A program made the position numbers and the translations under genes. DNA of 29,045 nt. It comes from CAZNOG01 sp964574635 (GTDB lineage Bacteria; Bacteroidota; Bacteroidia; Flavobacteriales_D; Cryomorphaceae). Under the pieces are notes generated by a model, which was given only the letters and a program-made list of their open reading frames with translations, did no database searches and had not been told where the DNA came from. Location of the stretch: contig CAZNOG010000022.1 in NCBI GenBank assembly GCA_964574635.1, positions 1 to 29,045 on the forward strand, written 5' to 3'. Positions 1 to 6,590 of the stretch are shown here, piece after piece (position 1 is the first letter of the stretch; every line of letters starts with the position of its first letter).

Positions 1-2
1 AA

Positions 3-98
3 GCCCACCCGGCCGGGACCTACACCGTGGTCGTCACCGCACGGGGCGACAGCGGTGAAGTGCGGGACTTTGTGGTGCAGGTGGTGGTGAAGGGTTGA
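3..98 (+). CDS. C-terminal end of a secreted Ig/PKD-like protein (5' truncated by window)
   Basis: The third forward frame is open from the window edge and ends at a TGA at 96-98, giving 31 residues. They run A-H-P-A-G-T-Y-T-V-V-V-T-A-R-G and finish V-V-V-K-G. Alternating Val/Thr residues after a G-T-Y-T motif are typical of the last beta strands of PKD or other immunoglobulin-like domains in secreted Bacteroidota proteins. The C-terminus does not look like a T9SS sorting domain. The stop codon is followed with no gap by the 9-bp repeat array. Function cannot be assigned from so short a piece; that it is coding is inferred from composition and the clean stop. Confidence 0.55.
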   Translation, partial: AHPAGTYTVVVTARGDSGEVRDFVVQVVVKG

Positions 99-311
99 GG
101 AGGTAGAGGTGGAGGAGGTAGAGGAGGTAGAGGAGGTAGAGGAGGTAGAGGCGGTAGAGGAAGTTGAGGAGGTGGGTTGATGGGGGGAGTGTGACTCCGG
201 CCAAGCGGAGATTTCTCGGATCGGCTATTGGAGTAAGCTGGATCGCCGCGCCAACGGCTTGCGATGACGGATACACGCCGCAATCATGCCATTACGAGGG
301 CTTTGCCCGAA
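99..311 (+). repeat. Composite dispersed repeat, copy 1 (9-bp array + conserved tail)
   Basis: Starting at the base after the stop codon at 96-98, a tandem array of the 9-mer GGAGGTAGA (about seven units with small variants) runs to about 160. It is followed by a G-rich tail to 202. Bases 153-202 match 28694-28743 at 49 of 50 positions. Weaker similarity continues to about 311: 261-280 matches 28797-28816 at 17 of 20 positions, and both copies then carry TTGCCCGAA. The stretch around 236-270 resembles the CGTCATYGCRAGCC-type dispersed repeats known from many bacterial genomes. No protein is credible here on either strand; the minus strand merely reads as a Pro/Leu repeat. Confidence 0.85.
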
Positions 312-325
312 GAAAACTGATCCGT

Positions 326-416
326 CGTAATTCGTAATTCGTAATTCGTAATTCGTAATTCGTAAATCGTAAATCGTGATTCGTAAATCGTGATTCGTAA
401 ATCGTGATTCGTAATT
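326..416. repeat. Heptamer tandem array, 13 units
   Basis: Thirteen consecutive 7-bp units fill 326-416 exactly. With A=CGTAATT, B=CGTAAAT and C=CGTGATT the order is A5, B2, C, B, C, B, C, A. The middle therefore contains a 14-bp B-C dimer repeated three times (368-409), which implies a second round of duplication after the first heptamers diverged. A 7-bp period is not compatible with coding. The array lies about 30 nt downstream of the stop of the FISUMP lipoprotein gene on the minus strand, so it may be in its 3' untranslated region. Confidence 0.92.
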
Positions 417-445
417 CAATTCCCGATCGCCGCGCCTGTGCAGAG

Positions 446-1201
446 TCAATCTTGCACACAACGGCAAGAAAACCCCGGTGTTCGGGAGGTTTCGTAATAA
501 CCGTCCAAATCGTCGTTTTCGAAATACAAGCTGATACTCCATGGTCCGGCAGAAGTCTCCGTAGAAGTCCACCAGTGCCCAAAGCGGCCTATGTCGCGGT
601 TGCCACTACGCCCCCCCGGCAAGCCCGTAAACCCGCTCTCGTTCGTGGCACCCTCATTCGGCGCAAACCATAAACCGGTTTGATCCGAGGTGTTTCCCGT
701 CGATTTCATTTTCCCTCCCGCATGATTGCCCAGCCAATTATCGGCCAAATAAGTGCGGAGTTCCTCACACTCTTCCTGCGAAGGAATATGCCAACCAATT
801 GGACAAAGCTTGCCGGTATTCACTGCATACCAATTATAGAGTTTGCCATAAATCATTTCATAGGCCGAAAGTCCTTGGTTGATGCTATACGCCCCGCTAT
901 TCAGGGCTTCCCACGCATCGTTATCCGATACGTACGGGATGCTCACTCCATCATTGTACTTCGTGGTGCGCAAATTTTCCGCCATCCAAACCTGTTCGCC
1001 GATCTGAATGGTAGCGTAAACGTTGCCGTCCAAATCAGTCACGCTGCCATACTCCAAATTCGGATTGAAATAGGGGTTTTCGTAGAGCGTATCCGGTTGG
1101 TTTTCCGGCTGTTTAACAGGACTGTCTTCCTTGTCTTTCTTGCAAGACACCACCACCGCGAGAAGTGTCATCACGAGGGCAATTCGAAGTTTTGTTTTCA
1201 T
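446..1201 (-). CDS. FISUMP-domain lipoprotein
   Basis: A 251-residue protein. The N-terminus M-K-T-K-L-R with a hydrophobic stretch ending V-V-V-S-C at Cys20 is a lipoprotein signal, and the following K-K-D-K-E-D is a charged linker, so the mature protein should be anchored in a membrane at the cell surface or periplasm. Residues from about 55 to the end match the Fibrobacter succinogenes major paralogous domain: V-W-M-A-E-N-L-R-T, Y-G-K-L-Y-N-W-Y-A-V, C-P-I-G-W-H-I-P-S, W-W-T-S-T-E and the closing S-C-R-C-V are all present. The family is abundant in Bacteroidota and Fibrobacteres and its molecular role is unknown. The ATG start has an AAAGGA six bases upstream. It is monocistronic and divergent from the xse operon; the heptamer array lies downstream. 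Confidence 0.92.
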   Translation of the reverse strand: MKTKLRIALVMTLLAVVVSCKKDKEDSPVKQPENQPDTLYENPYFNPNLEYGSVTDLDGNVYATIQIGEQVWMAENLRTTKYNDGVSIPYVSDNDAWEALNSGAYSINQGLSAYEMIYGKLYNWYAVNTGKLCPIGWHIPSQEECEELRTYLADNWLGNHAGGKMKSTGNTSDQTGLWFAPNEGATNESGFTGLPGGRSGNRDIGRFGHWWTSTETSAGPWSISLYFENDDLDGYYETSRTPGFSCRCVQD

Positions 1202-1606
1202 GTCTTATCCTTTCATCCTGCGGCGAATTCCACCCCGGATTGCGACGAAAATAAAAATTAAACAATATCACACTCGCCAAAATTTTACAAATGTCGAGGC
1301 TCCCCGATAAATTTAACATATCGCAGTTCCGAAAAGGAAAAAAAAAGGGGAAGGGATATGCGCGCTTTCGTTCCACCCGCGCAGGTGGATGCGCAACACC
1401 ACGGCCGAACATTACCGAGTAACCTCTCCCACCCCACGCTTACCGCACGTTTCAACGCTTGACCACACCGCCGAGCCACACCCACAAAATCCCAACACCC
1501 CACCCCGCCCTTCTTACACAATGATCGTCGAATAGTCAAGACGTAAGCTAAAAATCTTAATTTCGCGGAGCGTATTGCAATGAATCGTTAAAGGCTTGCC
1601 GAAATC
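1202..1606. other. Divergent intergenic region with one G-rich repeat
   Basis: No gene is supported on either strand. The region separates the FISUMP gene (leftward) from the response regulator-xseAB operon (rightward) and must hold both promoters, but no clean TTG-N17-23-TAnnTTTG match was found. It contains a purine-rich run around 1336-1352 and one member of the short G-rich element family at 1473-1510. TAATTTCG near 1559, one mismatch from TAnnTTTG, is a weak candidate for the rightward operon. Confidence 0.6.
1473..1510 (-). repeat. Short G-rich intergenic element, copy a
   Basis: The plus strand carries CCACACCCACAAAATCCC followed by C-rich tracts. The minus strand has five G-tracts (complement of 1481-1483, 1491-1493, 1498-1501, 1503-1506, 1508-1510) with loops of 7, 4, 1 and 1 nt, which fits the canonical G-quadruplex rule. 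The core is shared with the elements at 4939, 15358, 19187, 22418 and 27477. This copy lies between divergent genes. Confidence 0.8.
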
Positions 1607-2005
1607 GTGTTTGATACCGTCATATTGATCGACGACGATCCCATTTCCATTTTGGTGGGCGAGACGATGTTTCGAAAAACGTCGTTTTGTTCCACGGTCA
1701 AAAGCATCGACAACGCCGAAGAAGCGTTGAAGTTTTTGGATGAGCGCTACCGCGGCGGTGAAGGCCTGCCCGACCTTATATTTCTGGATGTGCGCATGCC
1801 GGTGATGGACGGCTGGGGATTTTTGAAGGAGTATTCCGTCATGGAATCCCTGCCCGAGCGCACCCCGCACGTGATCGTGCTTTCCGCGGCCTTTGACGAG
1901 GAAGACCTCCAAAAAGCGGGAGAGCACGACCTGGTGATGGAAACGCTGGTGAAACCGCTGAATCAAGAGCTGCTGCAAAGGCTTTTGGCCAATATACGGG
2001 AGTAA
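1607..2005 (+). CDS. Receiver-only response regulator
   Basis: A 132-residue CheY-like receiver domain with no output domain. The acidic pocket is I-D-D-D at residues 8-11, the phosphoacceptor is Asp61 in F-L-D-V-R-M-P-V-M-D-G, the switch Ser is Ser93 in V-L-S-A-A, and the conserved Lys is Lys116 in V-K-P-L. All residues needed for phosphorylation are therefore present. The only reasonable start is GTG at 1607, since a TAA lies in frame at 1589 and no ATG occurs before the first strand; AAAGG is about 12 nt upstream. The stop is 2 nt from the xseA start, so the two are almost certainly co-transcribed. No histidine kinase is in the window, so the partner is unknown. Whether it acts on exonuclease VII or is only carried in the operon cannot be told. 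Confidence 0.9.
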   Translation: MFDTVILIDDDPISILVGETMFRKTSFCSTVKSIDNAEEALKFLDERYRGGEGLPDLIFLDVRMPVMDGWGFLKEYSVMESLPERTPHVIVLSAAFDEEDLQKAGEHDLVMETLVKPLNQELLQRLLANIRE

Positions 2006-2007
2006 TC

Positions 2008-3417
2008 ATGGCCCCACGCCACGACGAAAACCGAACCTTACCGCCCAAAACTTTTGCGCTCAGCGAACTGACCCGCAGCATCCAAAGCGTGGTCGAGCGA
2101 TCTTATACGGGACGGTACCGCATCGTGGCGGAACTGAGCAAATTGAATCACTATTCTTCTTCGGGTCATTGCTACCCGGTATTCGTCGAAAAAAATGACG
2201 ACCGCATCGTGGCGGAGATGACGGGATTTATTCCCCAAACGGTATTCCGCCGCGTATCGGCACAATTCATGGAAAAGGTGGGGCGACCGATTTCGGACGG
2301 TATGGAGATCCTGTTTACCTGTCGCGTACAATTCCATTCCACTCGGGGATTGTCTCTGTTGGTAACGGATGTGGACGCATCGCACACCATGGGCGCAATG
2401 TTCCGCCTCCGCGAAAAAGCGGTGCAAAAACTCCGCGAAGAAGGCGTCTTCGACCTAAACAAAAGCCTGCACCTGCCCAAATTGCTTCGAAGGGTGGCCG
2501 CCATTTCCGTAGAGACCAGCAAAGGTTGGCAGGATTTTAAGAGCATCTTGTCGAGAAGTGAGTACAACCGCGCCATTCGGACCACCTTATTTCCGTCTTT
2601 GTTGCAGGGCGACGCCGCGGTGGCGCGCTTGATGTCCGCTCTGGACGCCATCGAGAGCCGAAAAGACGAATTCGACGCCGTGACCATCATTCGCGGCGGC
2701 GGTGGAGAAACGGGATTGGACTGCTTCGACAATTACGCACTGGCAAAAAAAGTGGCCACCTTTCCCCTGCCCGTGCTCACCGGCATCGGCCACGCCACGA
2801 ATCTTACCGTGTCGGAGCAGGTGGCGCACAACCATTTCATCACCCCTTCCGAGCTGGCGCATTTCATCCTCGGGGGTTTTCGGGATTTCGACGACAGAAC
2901 CGAAAAAGCGGCGAGGGCCTTGCAATTCATGTGGAAGAATTCGCTCAACAACGCGAGGGATCGACTCGACATGATGAGCCACGCGCTGATGAGGCACGCC
3001 GATAAAGCTACGCACCTGCACGAGGTGCAAACTTTCGCGTACGCGCACAGATTGAAAACCGCGAGCGATCTATTGACCTCCGATGCGCGGGTGCGTTTGC
3101 ACCGAGAAATACCCGCCGTGCTGGAGCGAACGGTGGAACGCTGGAACCAAGAGGCCCAGCGCCTGGAAACCCTGACCCAAAAATTGGAACGCGAAACGGC
3201 GAGACGATTGAAACGCGCGGCCGAGAAGGGCGGGCACTTGGAGGAAAAAATTCACATGCTCGATCCCCGACGCATGTTGGAAAGGGGGTTCAGCATGGTG
3301 ATGCGCGATGGAAAAAGCGTTTCGCGCGCCGAGGAACTTTCTCCCGGTGAGGAAGTCCACATTATTTTCGCGTCGGGCAGCGCGGAAGCCGAAATCAAAA
3401 AACTGAAATCCAAGTGA
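2008..3417 (+). CDS. xseA: Exodeoxyribonuclease VII large subunit
   Basis: A 469-residue protein, close to the usual length of about 450. It has the N-terminal OB-fold (residues about 15-120, including S-S-G-H-C-Y-P-V-F-V-E-K) and the central nuclease region with the R-G-G-G-G-E motif at 229-234, followed by L-D-C-F-D-N and T-G-I-G-H at 258-262. A long helical, Arg/Glu-rich coiled-coil region follows (about 290-420), and the C-terminal motif D-P-R-R-M-L-E-R-G-F-S matches the family. Exonuclease VII degrades single-stranded DNA from both ends to short oligonucleotides as a complex of one XseA with several XseB. ATG at 2008 follows the regulator stop by two bases with GGGAG upstream. Its last codons overlap the xseB start. 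Confidence 0.97.
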   Translation: MAPRHDENRTLPPKTFALSELTRSIQSVVERSYTGRYRIVAELSKLNHYSSSGHCYPVFVEKNDDRIVAEMTGFIPQTVFRRVSAQFMEKVGRPISDGMEILFTCRVQFHSTRGLSLLVTDVDASHTMGAMFRLREKAVQKLREEGVFDLNKSLHLPKLLRRVAAISVETSKGWQDFKSILSRSEYNRAIRTTLFPSLLQGDAAVARLMSALDAIESRKDEFDAVTIIRGGGGETGLDCFDNYALAKKVATFPLPVLTGIGHATNLTVSEQVAHNHFITPSELAHFILGGFRDFDDRTEKAARALQFMWKNSLNNARDRLDMMSHALMRHADKATHLHEVQTFAYAHRLKTASDLLTSDARVRLHREIPAVLERTVERWNQEAQRLETLTQKLERETARRLKRAAEKGGHLEEKIHMLDPRRMLERGFSMVMRDGKSVSRAEELSPGEEVHIIFASGSAEAEIKKLKSK

Positions 3418-3644
3418 ATAAACCATCCCCGAAAAAGCCGGTCCGGAAAAAACCGGCCACCTACGAAGGGCAAATCGCCGAACTGGAGGAGATCATCGCA
3501 GAGATCGAAGAGGGAAACCTTTCGATCGACGAGTTGGGCGAGAAAGTCAAACGCGCTTCGGTGCTCATCAGAAACTGCCGCGCCGTGCTGAAGAAAACCG
3601 AAAACGAAGTGCGCGACATCCTCTCGGGTTTGAAAGACGAGTGA
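3414..3644 (+). CDS. xseB: Exodeoxyribonuclease VII small subunit
   Basis: A 76-residue protein of the size expected for XseB. The core T-Y-E-G-Q-I-A-E-L-E-E-I, E-E-G-N-L-S-I-D-E-L and the two-helix pattern ending in L-K-K-T-E-N-E-V match the family. The start is a GTG at 3414 that overlaps the xseA stop in the arrangement GTGA, indicating translational coupling, which suits a subunit needed in excess over XseA. The N-terminal Lys/Pro-rich extension of about 15 residues precedes the conserved part. Confidence 0.95.
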   Translation: MNKPSPKKPVRKKPATYEGQIAELEEIIAEIEEGNLSIDELGEKVKRASVLIRNCRAVLKKTENEVRDILSGLKDE

Positions 3645-3711
3645 ACGCCGCCGGGGGCCGTTGCACACCGGATTTTGTGGCGCACTTTCCAATGCCGAAC
3701 TTTGTGTCCGA

Positions 3712-4284
3712 ATGGAGGATTTGTTGAAGCGTGTGCGCGATTGCCGTCTGTGTGAGAAGTACCTGCCCCTGGGTCCCCGACCCGTGCTCATGGCATCGGC
3801 CAAAAGCCGGATTCTGGTGGTGGGACAGGCGCCCGGGCTGAAAGTTCACGAAACGGGAATACCGTGGAACGACGCCAGCGGAAGGAATTTGAGAAATTGG
3901 ATGGGCGTGTCGGACGAGTTGTTTTACGACACGCGGATTTTCGCCATCATCCCCATGGGTTTTTGCTATCCGGGACGGGGAAAAAGCGGAGATTTGCCTC
4001 CGCGACCCGAGTGCGCGCCCACGTGGCACCCGCCCTTGCTGCAATCGTTCGACCGCCCTCCCGAACTCGTTCTGGCCATCGGAAATTACGCGAGGAAATA
4101 CTACCTGCCCGAAACCCGGCACAAAACGCTCACCGAAACGGTGCGCAACTTTCGGGAATACCTGCCTCGATACTTCGCCCTGCCCCACCCCTCGCCGCGA
4201 AACAATATTTGGATGAAAAAGAACCCGTGGTTTGCCGAAGAGGTTCTTCCCGAGTTGAAACGCCGCGTATTGGCGTTGGTTTAG
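3712..4284 (+). CDS. Uracil-DNA-glycosylase-like protein with iron-sulfur cysteines
   Basis: A 190-residue protein of the COG1573 uracil-DNA-glycosylase superfamily. Motif I is G-Q-A-P-G at residues 38-42 and the second active-site loop is H-P-S-P-R-N at 159-164. Four cysteines at 11, 14, 85 and 101 give the C-x2-C ... C-x15-C spacing of the [4Fe-4S] UDG families. The strings P-W-N-D-A-S-G and G-F-C-Y-P-G-R-G-K-S-G-D-L-P-P-R-P are typical of a UDG-like branch whose substrate range is not well established. The expected role is base-excision removal of uracil or a related lesion. ATG at 3712 gives the usual length; an in-frame TTG at 3661 would add 17 residues without similarity. A GAACTTTG box lies just upstream of the ATG, so a separate promoter is possible although the gene follows xseB by 67 nt. 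Confidence 0.88.
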   Translation: MEDLLKRVRDCRLCEKYLPLGPRPVLMASAKSRILVVGQAPGLKVHETGIPWNDASGRNLRNWMGVSDELFYDTRIFAIIPMGFCYPGRGKSGDLPPRPECAPTWHPPLLQSFDRPPELVLAIGNYARKYYLPETRHKTLTETVRNFREYLPRYFALPHPSPRNNIWMKKNPWFAEEVLPELKRRVLALV

Positions 4285-4302
4285 CGCCCGCGCGGTGGGC
4301 CA

Positions 4303-4884
4303 TCAGCCGTGTATGGTTTCCGATTTTCCGTACTTCTTCATCAGCCCGCCTTCGTATTCCAAAAATTCCTTCCACCGCTTATCCACGTCGATTCCCTCGC
4401 CGTATTTGCGAGCGTAATTCAGAAACAAGGTGTAGTGCCGCGCCTCGCTGGCCATCAACCCCCGGTAGAACGTCCGCAAGTCGGGGTCTTCCAATTCTTC
4501 CGACAGGATGCGGAAGCGCTCGCAACTGCGCGCCTCGATCATGCCCGCCATGAGCAAAGCCTCGACCAATTGCATCCTTCGGTTTCCCCCTTTTTTGATG
4601 AATTTCGAAAGGTCGTGCACGTAGGGATCCTTGCGTTCGAAGCCCAAAGAAAGTCCCCGTTCGCGCAACTTGGCGTGCACCAATGCGAAGTGCTCCATCT
4701 CCTCCCTCGCCAAGGCGGTGAACTCCTCCACCATGTCGGGAAATTCGGGAAAGCGGACGATCAAACTGATGGCCGTGCTGGCCGCCTTCTGCTCGCACCA
4801 CGCGTGGTCGGTCAGTATTTCATCCAAATTTTTCTCTGCAATGCGCACCCACCGCGGATCCGTGGGCAATTTCAATCCAAGCAT
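4303..4884 (-). CDS. miaE: tRNA-(ms2io6A)-hydroxylase
   Basis: A 193-residue ferritin-like di-iron protein. Likely metal ligands are Glu31, Glu62 and His65 (A-R-E-E-M-E-H-F), Glu117 (G-M-I-E-A-R-S-C-E-R-F) and Glu147/His150 (S-E-A-R-H-Y). MiaE hydroxylates the isopentenyl side chain of 2-methylthio-N6-isopentenyl-adenosine at position 37 of tRNAs reading U-starting codons, using O2. The start at 4884 gives M-L-G-L-K-L-P-T-D-P; a longer frame to 4968 would be translated through the G-rich intergenic repeat and is not believed. The gene is convergent with the UDG-like gene and stands alone. Confidence 0.93.
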   Translation of the reverse strand: MLGLKLPTDPRWVRIAEKNLDEILTDHAWCEQKAASTAISLIVRFPEFPDMVEEFTALAREEMEHFALVHAKLRERGLSLGFERKDPYVHDLSKFIKKGGNRRMQLVEALLMAGMIEARSCERFRILSEELEDPDLRTFYRGLMASEARHYTLFLNYARKYGEGIDVDKRWKEFLEYEGGLMKKYGKSETIHG

Positions 4885-4899
4885 ACCGGTGATTTGCGG

Positions 4900-4907
4900 C
4901 AAAAATA
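4900..4907 (-). promoter_or_regulatory. Candidate -7 box for miaE
   Basis: The minus strand reads TATTTTTG, a full match to the Bacteroidota -7 consensus TAnnTTTG, 16 nt upstream of the miaE ATG. No TTG at the proper -33 distance was found, so support is partial. Confidence 0.35.
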
Positions 4908-4938
4908 GGGTTTTCCCATCGAGTCGATTTCGCCCTCC

Positions 4939-4970
4939 GAGCCACACCCACAAATCCCCAAAACCCACCC
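4939..4970 (-). repeat. Short G-rich intergenic element, copy b
   Basis: Carries GAGCCACACCCACAAATCCC on the plus strand. On the minus strand four G-tracts (complement of 4947-4949, 4956-4959, 4964-4966, 4968-4970) with loops of 6, 4 and 1 nt give a canonical G-quadruplex motif. It lies between the divergent miaE and DUF551 genes. Confidence 0.8.
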
Positions 4971-4985
4971 TGTGCGTTTATGACT

Positions 4986-4993
4986 TAATTTTG
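4986..4993 (+). promoter_or_regulatory. Candidate -7 box for the DUF551-GNAT pair
   Basis: TAATTTTG is a full match to TAnnTTTG and ends 22 nt before the ATG at 5016. No TTG is seen 17-23 nt upstream, where the G-rich element ends instead. Confidence 0.4.
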
Positions 4994-5015
4994 TCGGCAA
5001 AGGCAATAGAAACGA

Positions 5016-5312
5016 ATGGATTGGATTTCGGTAAAAGATCGGCTCCCCGAAGACGGACAACGCGTGTTGGCCTTCCTCCCAAAAAACGTCGTATACCTTC
5101 CGGGCAAGAGCGGAGAAAGGCGTTTTACACCTGTGATTTTTCTGCGTTTCGCGCGAGATTTCTTCGCGGCCGGCAATCCGAAACGCGACAAGTTCGGCCC
5201 GCATTTTTGGCTGGGCGAAGGGCAGAGCAACCAGTATTTCGAAGAAGTGACGCATTGGATGCCCGTGCCCGAAGGTCCCGGCGGCGAGGTGGAAAAAATC
5301 CTTTCCGATTAA
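5016..5312 (+). CDS. DUF551 domain-containing protein
   Basis: A 98-residue protein. The N-terminus M-D-W-I-S-V-K-D-R-L-P-E-D-G-Q-R-V-L-A-F and the later T-H-W-M-P-V-P-E-G-P are the two diagnostic blocks of DUF551, a small domain best known from phage and prophage genes; its function is unknown. Between them lies a basic, aromatic stretch ending F-W-L-G-E-G. No signal peptide. It is followed after 10 nt by the GNAT gene and is probably co-transcribed with it. No other phage-like gene is nearby, so this looks like a domesticated or vertically kept copy rather than part of a prophage. Confidence 0.85.
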   Translation: MDWISVKDRLPEDGQRVLAFLPKNVVYLPGKSGERRFTPVIFLRFARDFFAAGNPKRDKFGPHFWLGEGQSNQYFEEVTHWMPVPEGPGGEVEKILSD

Positions 5313-5322
5313 ACCCAAAAAG

Positions 5323-5892
5323 GTGGACGAGCACGCCCATACCGCCCCGTCCGGCTTTTCGTTCACCGATCGGATTTCGGTGCGACGGGAGCGGCCCGGC
5401 GATTTTGACGCCATCGACCACTTGCTTCGAGAAGCCTTTCTGGACGCGCCTTTCAGCGATCATACCGAGCACGAATTGGTCCACAGGTTGCGACGCACGA
5501 CTGCGTACATCCCCGACTTGGCCCTGGTGGCCGATTTCGATCACACGCCCATCGGGTACGTCATGATGACCGCCGCGGAGGTCATGGGCCGCGAAAACAC
5601 CTCGAAAATCGCGCTCCTCGCACCCTTGGCCGTATTGCCGGACTTCCGTGGTCTGGGCATCGGGCGCCGTTTGATGCACGAGGCTCACGCCGAGGCGCTG
5701 CGACACGGATTTCCCGCCGTCGTCCTCATCGGCATGCCCGAATTTTACGCACCCCTCGGTTACCGCCCGTGCAGCGATTTCGGCCTGATTTTCCGCGACG
5801 ACGTACCCGATCGATACACCCTCGCAATGCCGCTTACCAGCGACGCCATACAGCAGGGCATCGTACTGTGGGACAAGGCATTCGACGAATAG
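5323..5892 (+). CDS. GNAT-family N-acetyltransferase
   Basis: A 189-residue protein with a GNAT fold. The acetyl-CoA pyrophosphate loop is R-G-L-G-I-G at residues 109-114, preceded by the beta-4 strand A-L-L-A-P-L-A-V-L-P, and the C-terminal motif F-Y-A-P-L-G-Y (141-147) is common in the YhbS-like group (COG3153). It probably transfers acetyl from acetyl-CoA to a small amine or protein N-terminus; the substrate cannot be predicted. The start is a GTG at 5323 with AAAAAGG just before it; no ATG occurs before the conserved domain, which begins near residue 17. Confidence 0.88.
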   Translation: MDEHAHTAPSGFSFTDRISVRRERPGDFDAIDHLLREAFLDAPFSDHTEHELVHRLRRTTAYIPDLALVADFDHTPIGYVMMTAAEVMGRENTSKIALLAPLAVLPDFRGLGIGRRLMHEAHAEALRHGFPAVVLIGMPEFYAPLGYRPCSDFGLIFRDDVPDRYTLAMPLTSDAIQQGIVLWDKAFDE

Positions 5893-6011
5893 TTTCGGAT
5901 TTTCAGGGGGCGCCCCGAGGCCGTGTTTTCCCCTCGTGTGCCGGCTTTTGAATTCAATCACCGACTGCCGACGTAGATCGAAGCCTCGGGTCGGTCTTCG
6001 CGCTTTACTCC

Positions 6012-6111
6012 CCGGCGGGGGGGCCGCTTTCCGCAGCGAACCCGAAGAGCTTCCAAGGTCGCTTTCGCGTTCATGCGGCAAGTCGTCCCCCCCGCCGGCG
6101 CGGTACCGCGC
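6012..6111. other. Structured convergent intergenic region
   Basis: Between the ends of the GNAT gene (rightward) and the DUF4260 gene (leftward), 6012-6023 and 6087-6098 form a perfect 12-bp inverted repeat (CCGGCGGGGGGG and its complement) with a 63-nt spacer. Inside it GCCGC at 6023-6027 can pair with GCGGC at 6075-6079. At once after the right arm comes a 14-bp perfect palindrome GCGCGGTACCGCGC at 6098-6111. No T-runs follow, so a classical terminator is not shown, but a folded 3' end for both transcripts is likely. Confidence 0.55.
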
Positions 6112-6132
6112 TACGCCCTCGCCCAACGTGGC

Positions 6133-6504
6133 TCAAAGGGTTCCATCCGCTTTTGATTTGCCGATAGTGCCCAAATGCGTGTGGTGGAAGGAATCGGGGT
6201 ATTTGAGTCCGTATCCGAAAATACGGTCCATGGCGCTGTGGCCGAACAAGATTGCGCCGGCCAATGAAAGGACCGGTTCATTCAGAGCCACCCCCATGGC
6301 GTACGCAGCGACCCCGGTAAGCTTATGATGAAAAATATTGTAGATGAGCGCACCCGTTTTCGGCGAGTGGATGTATCCGAGCATGGAAAGATCGGGCAAG
6401 AGGATGAGGGCGGGGAAAACCCACCACTTGAAATCCAAAAAAGTGAACAGAAGAATGGAGAGCGTGAACTGACCCAGCTCTTCCAGTTTAATCCATTTAT
6501 CCAT
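6133..6504 (-). CDS. DUF4260 family membrane protein
   Basis: A 123-residue protein with three to four hydrophobic segments (about 12-37, 52-75, 78-90). Conserved blocks are L-L-P-D-L-S-M-L-G-Y (35-44), Y-N-I-F-H-H (55-60), G-H-S-A-M-D-R-I-F-G-Y-G-L-K (88-101) and F-H-H-T-H-L-G (106-112), which identify DUF4260. The conserved Asp and clustered His residues on a small membrane protein hint at a metal site or enzyme, but no activity is established. It lies downstream of the cold-shock-domain gene by 86 nt on the same strand. Confidence 0.85.
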   Translation of the reverse strand: MDKWIKLEELGQFTLSILLFTFLDFKWWVFPALILLPDLSMLGYIHSPKTGALIYNIFHHKLTGVAAYAMGVALNEPVLSLAGAILFGHSAMDRIFGYGLKYPDSFHHTHLGTIGKSKADGTL

Positions 6505-6590
6505 GGCTTGAGGTTGGTGCGGAATCGCGTTGAATTTTGCCCAAAGTACGGATCAACGGATCGCGAATCGCCGAAGGATCGGGATACTTG

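Noticed and set aside
99..180. Pro-Leu or Gly-Gly-Arg repeat protein encoded by the 9-bp array
   Set aside because: It follows a genuine stop codon, has no start or stable frame beyond the array, and the second copy at 28664 is also non-coding.
326..416. Possible CRISPR array
   Set aside because: Units are 7 bp and contiguous with no spacers; no cas gene nearby.
4285..4302. Small GC hairpin between the UDG-like gene and miaE as a terminator
   Set aside because: The stem is only four base pairs and no T-run follows on either strand.
4885..4968. N-terminal extension of miaE
   Set aside because: The extra codons pass through the dispersed G-rich element and a -7 box; the family begins at the ATG at 4884.
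5125..6126. 333-codon minus-strand open frame
   Set aside because: Antisense to the DUF551 and GNAT genes, both of which have clear domain motifs; the reading lacks any.
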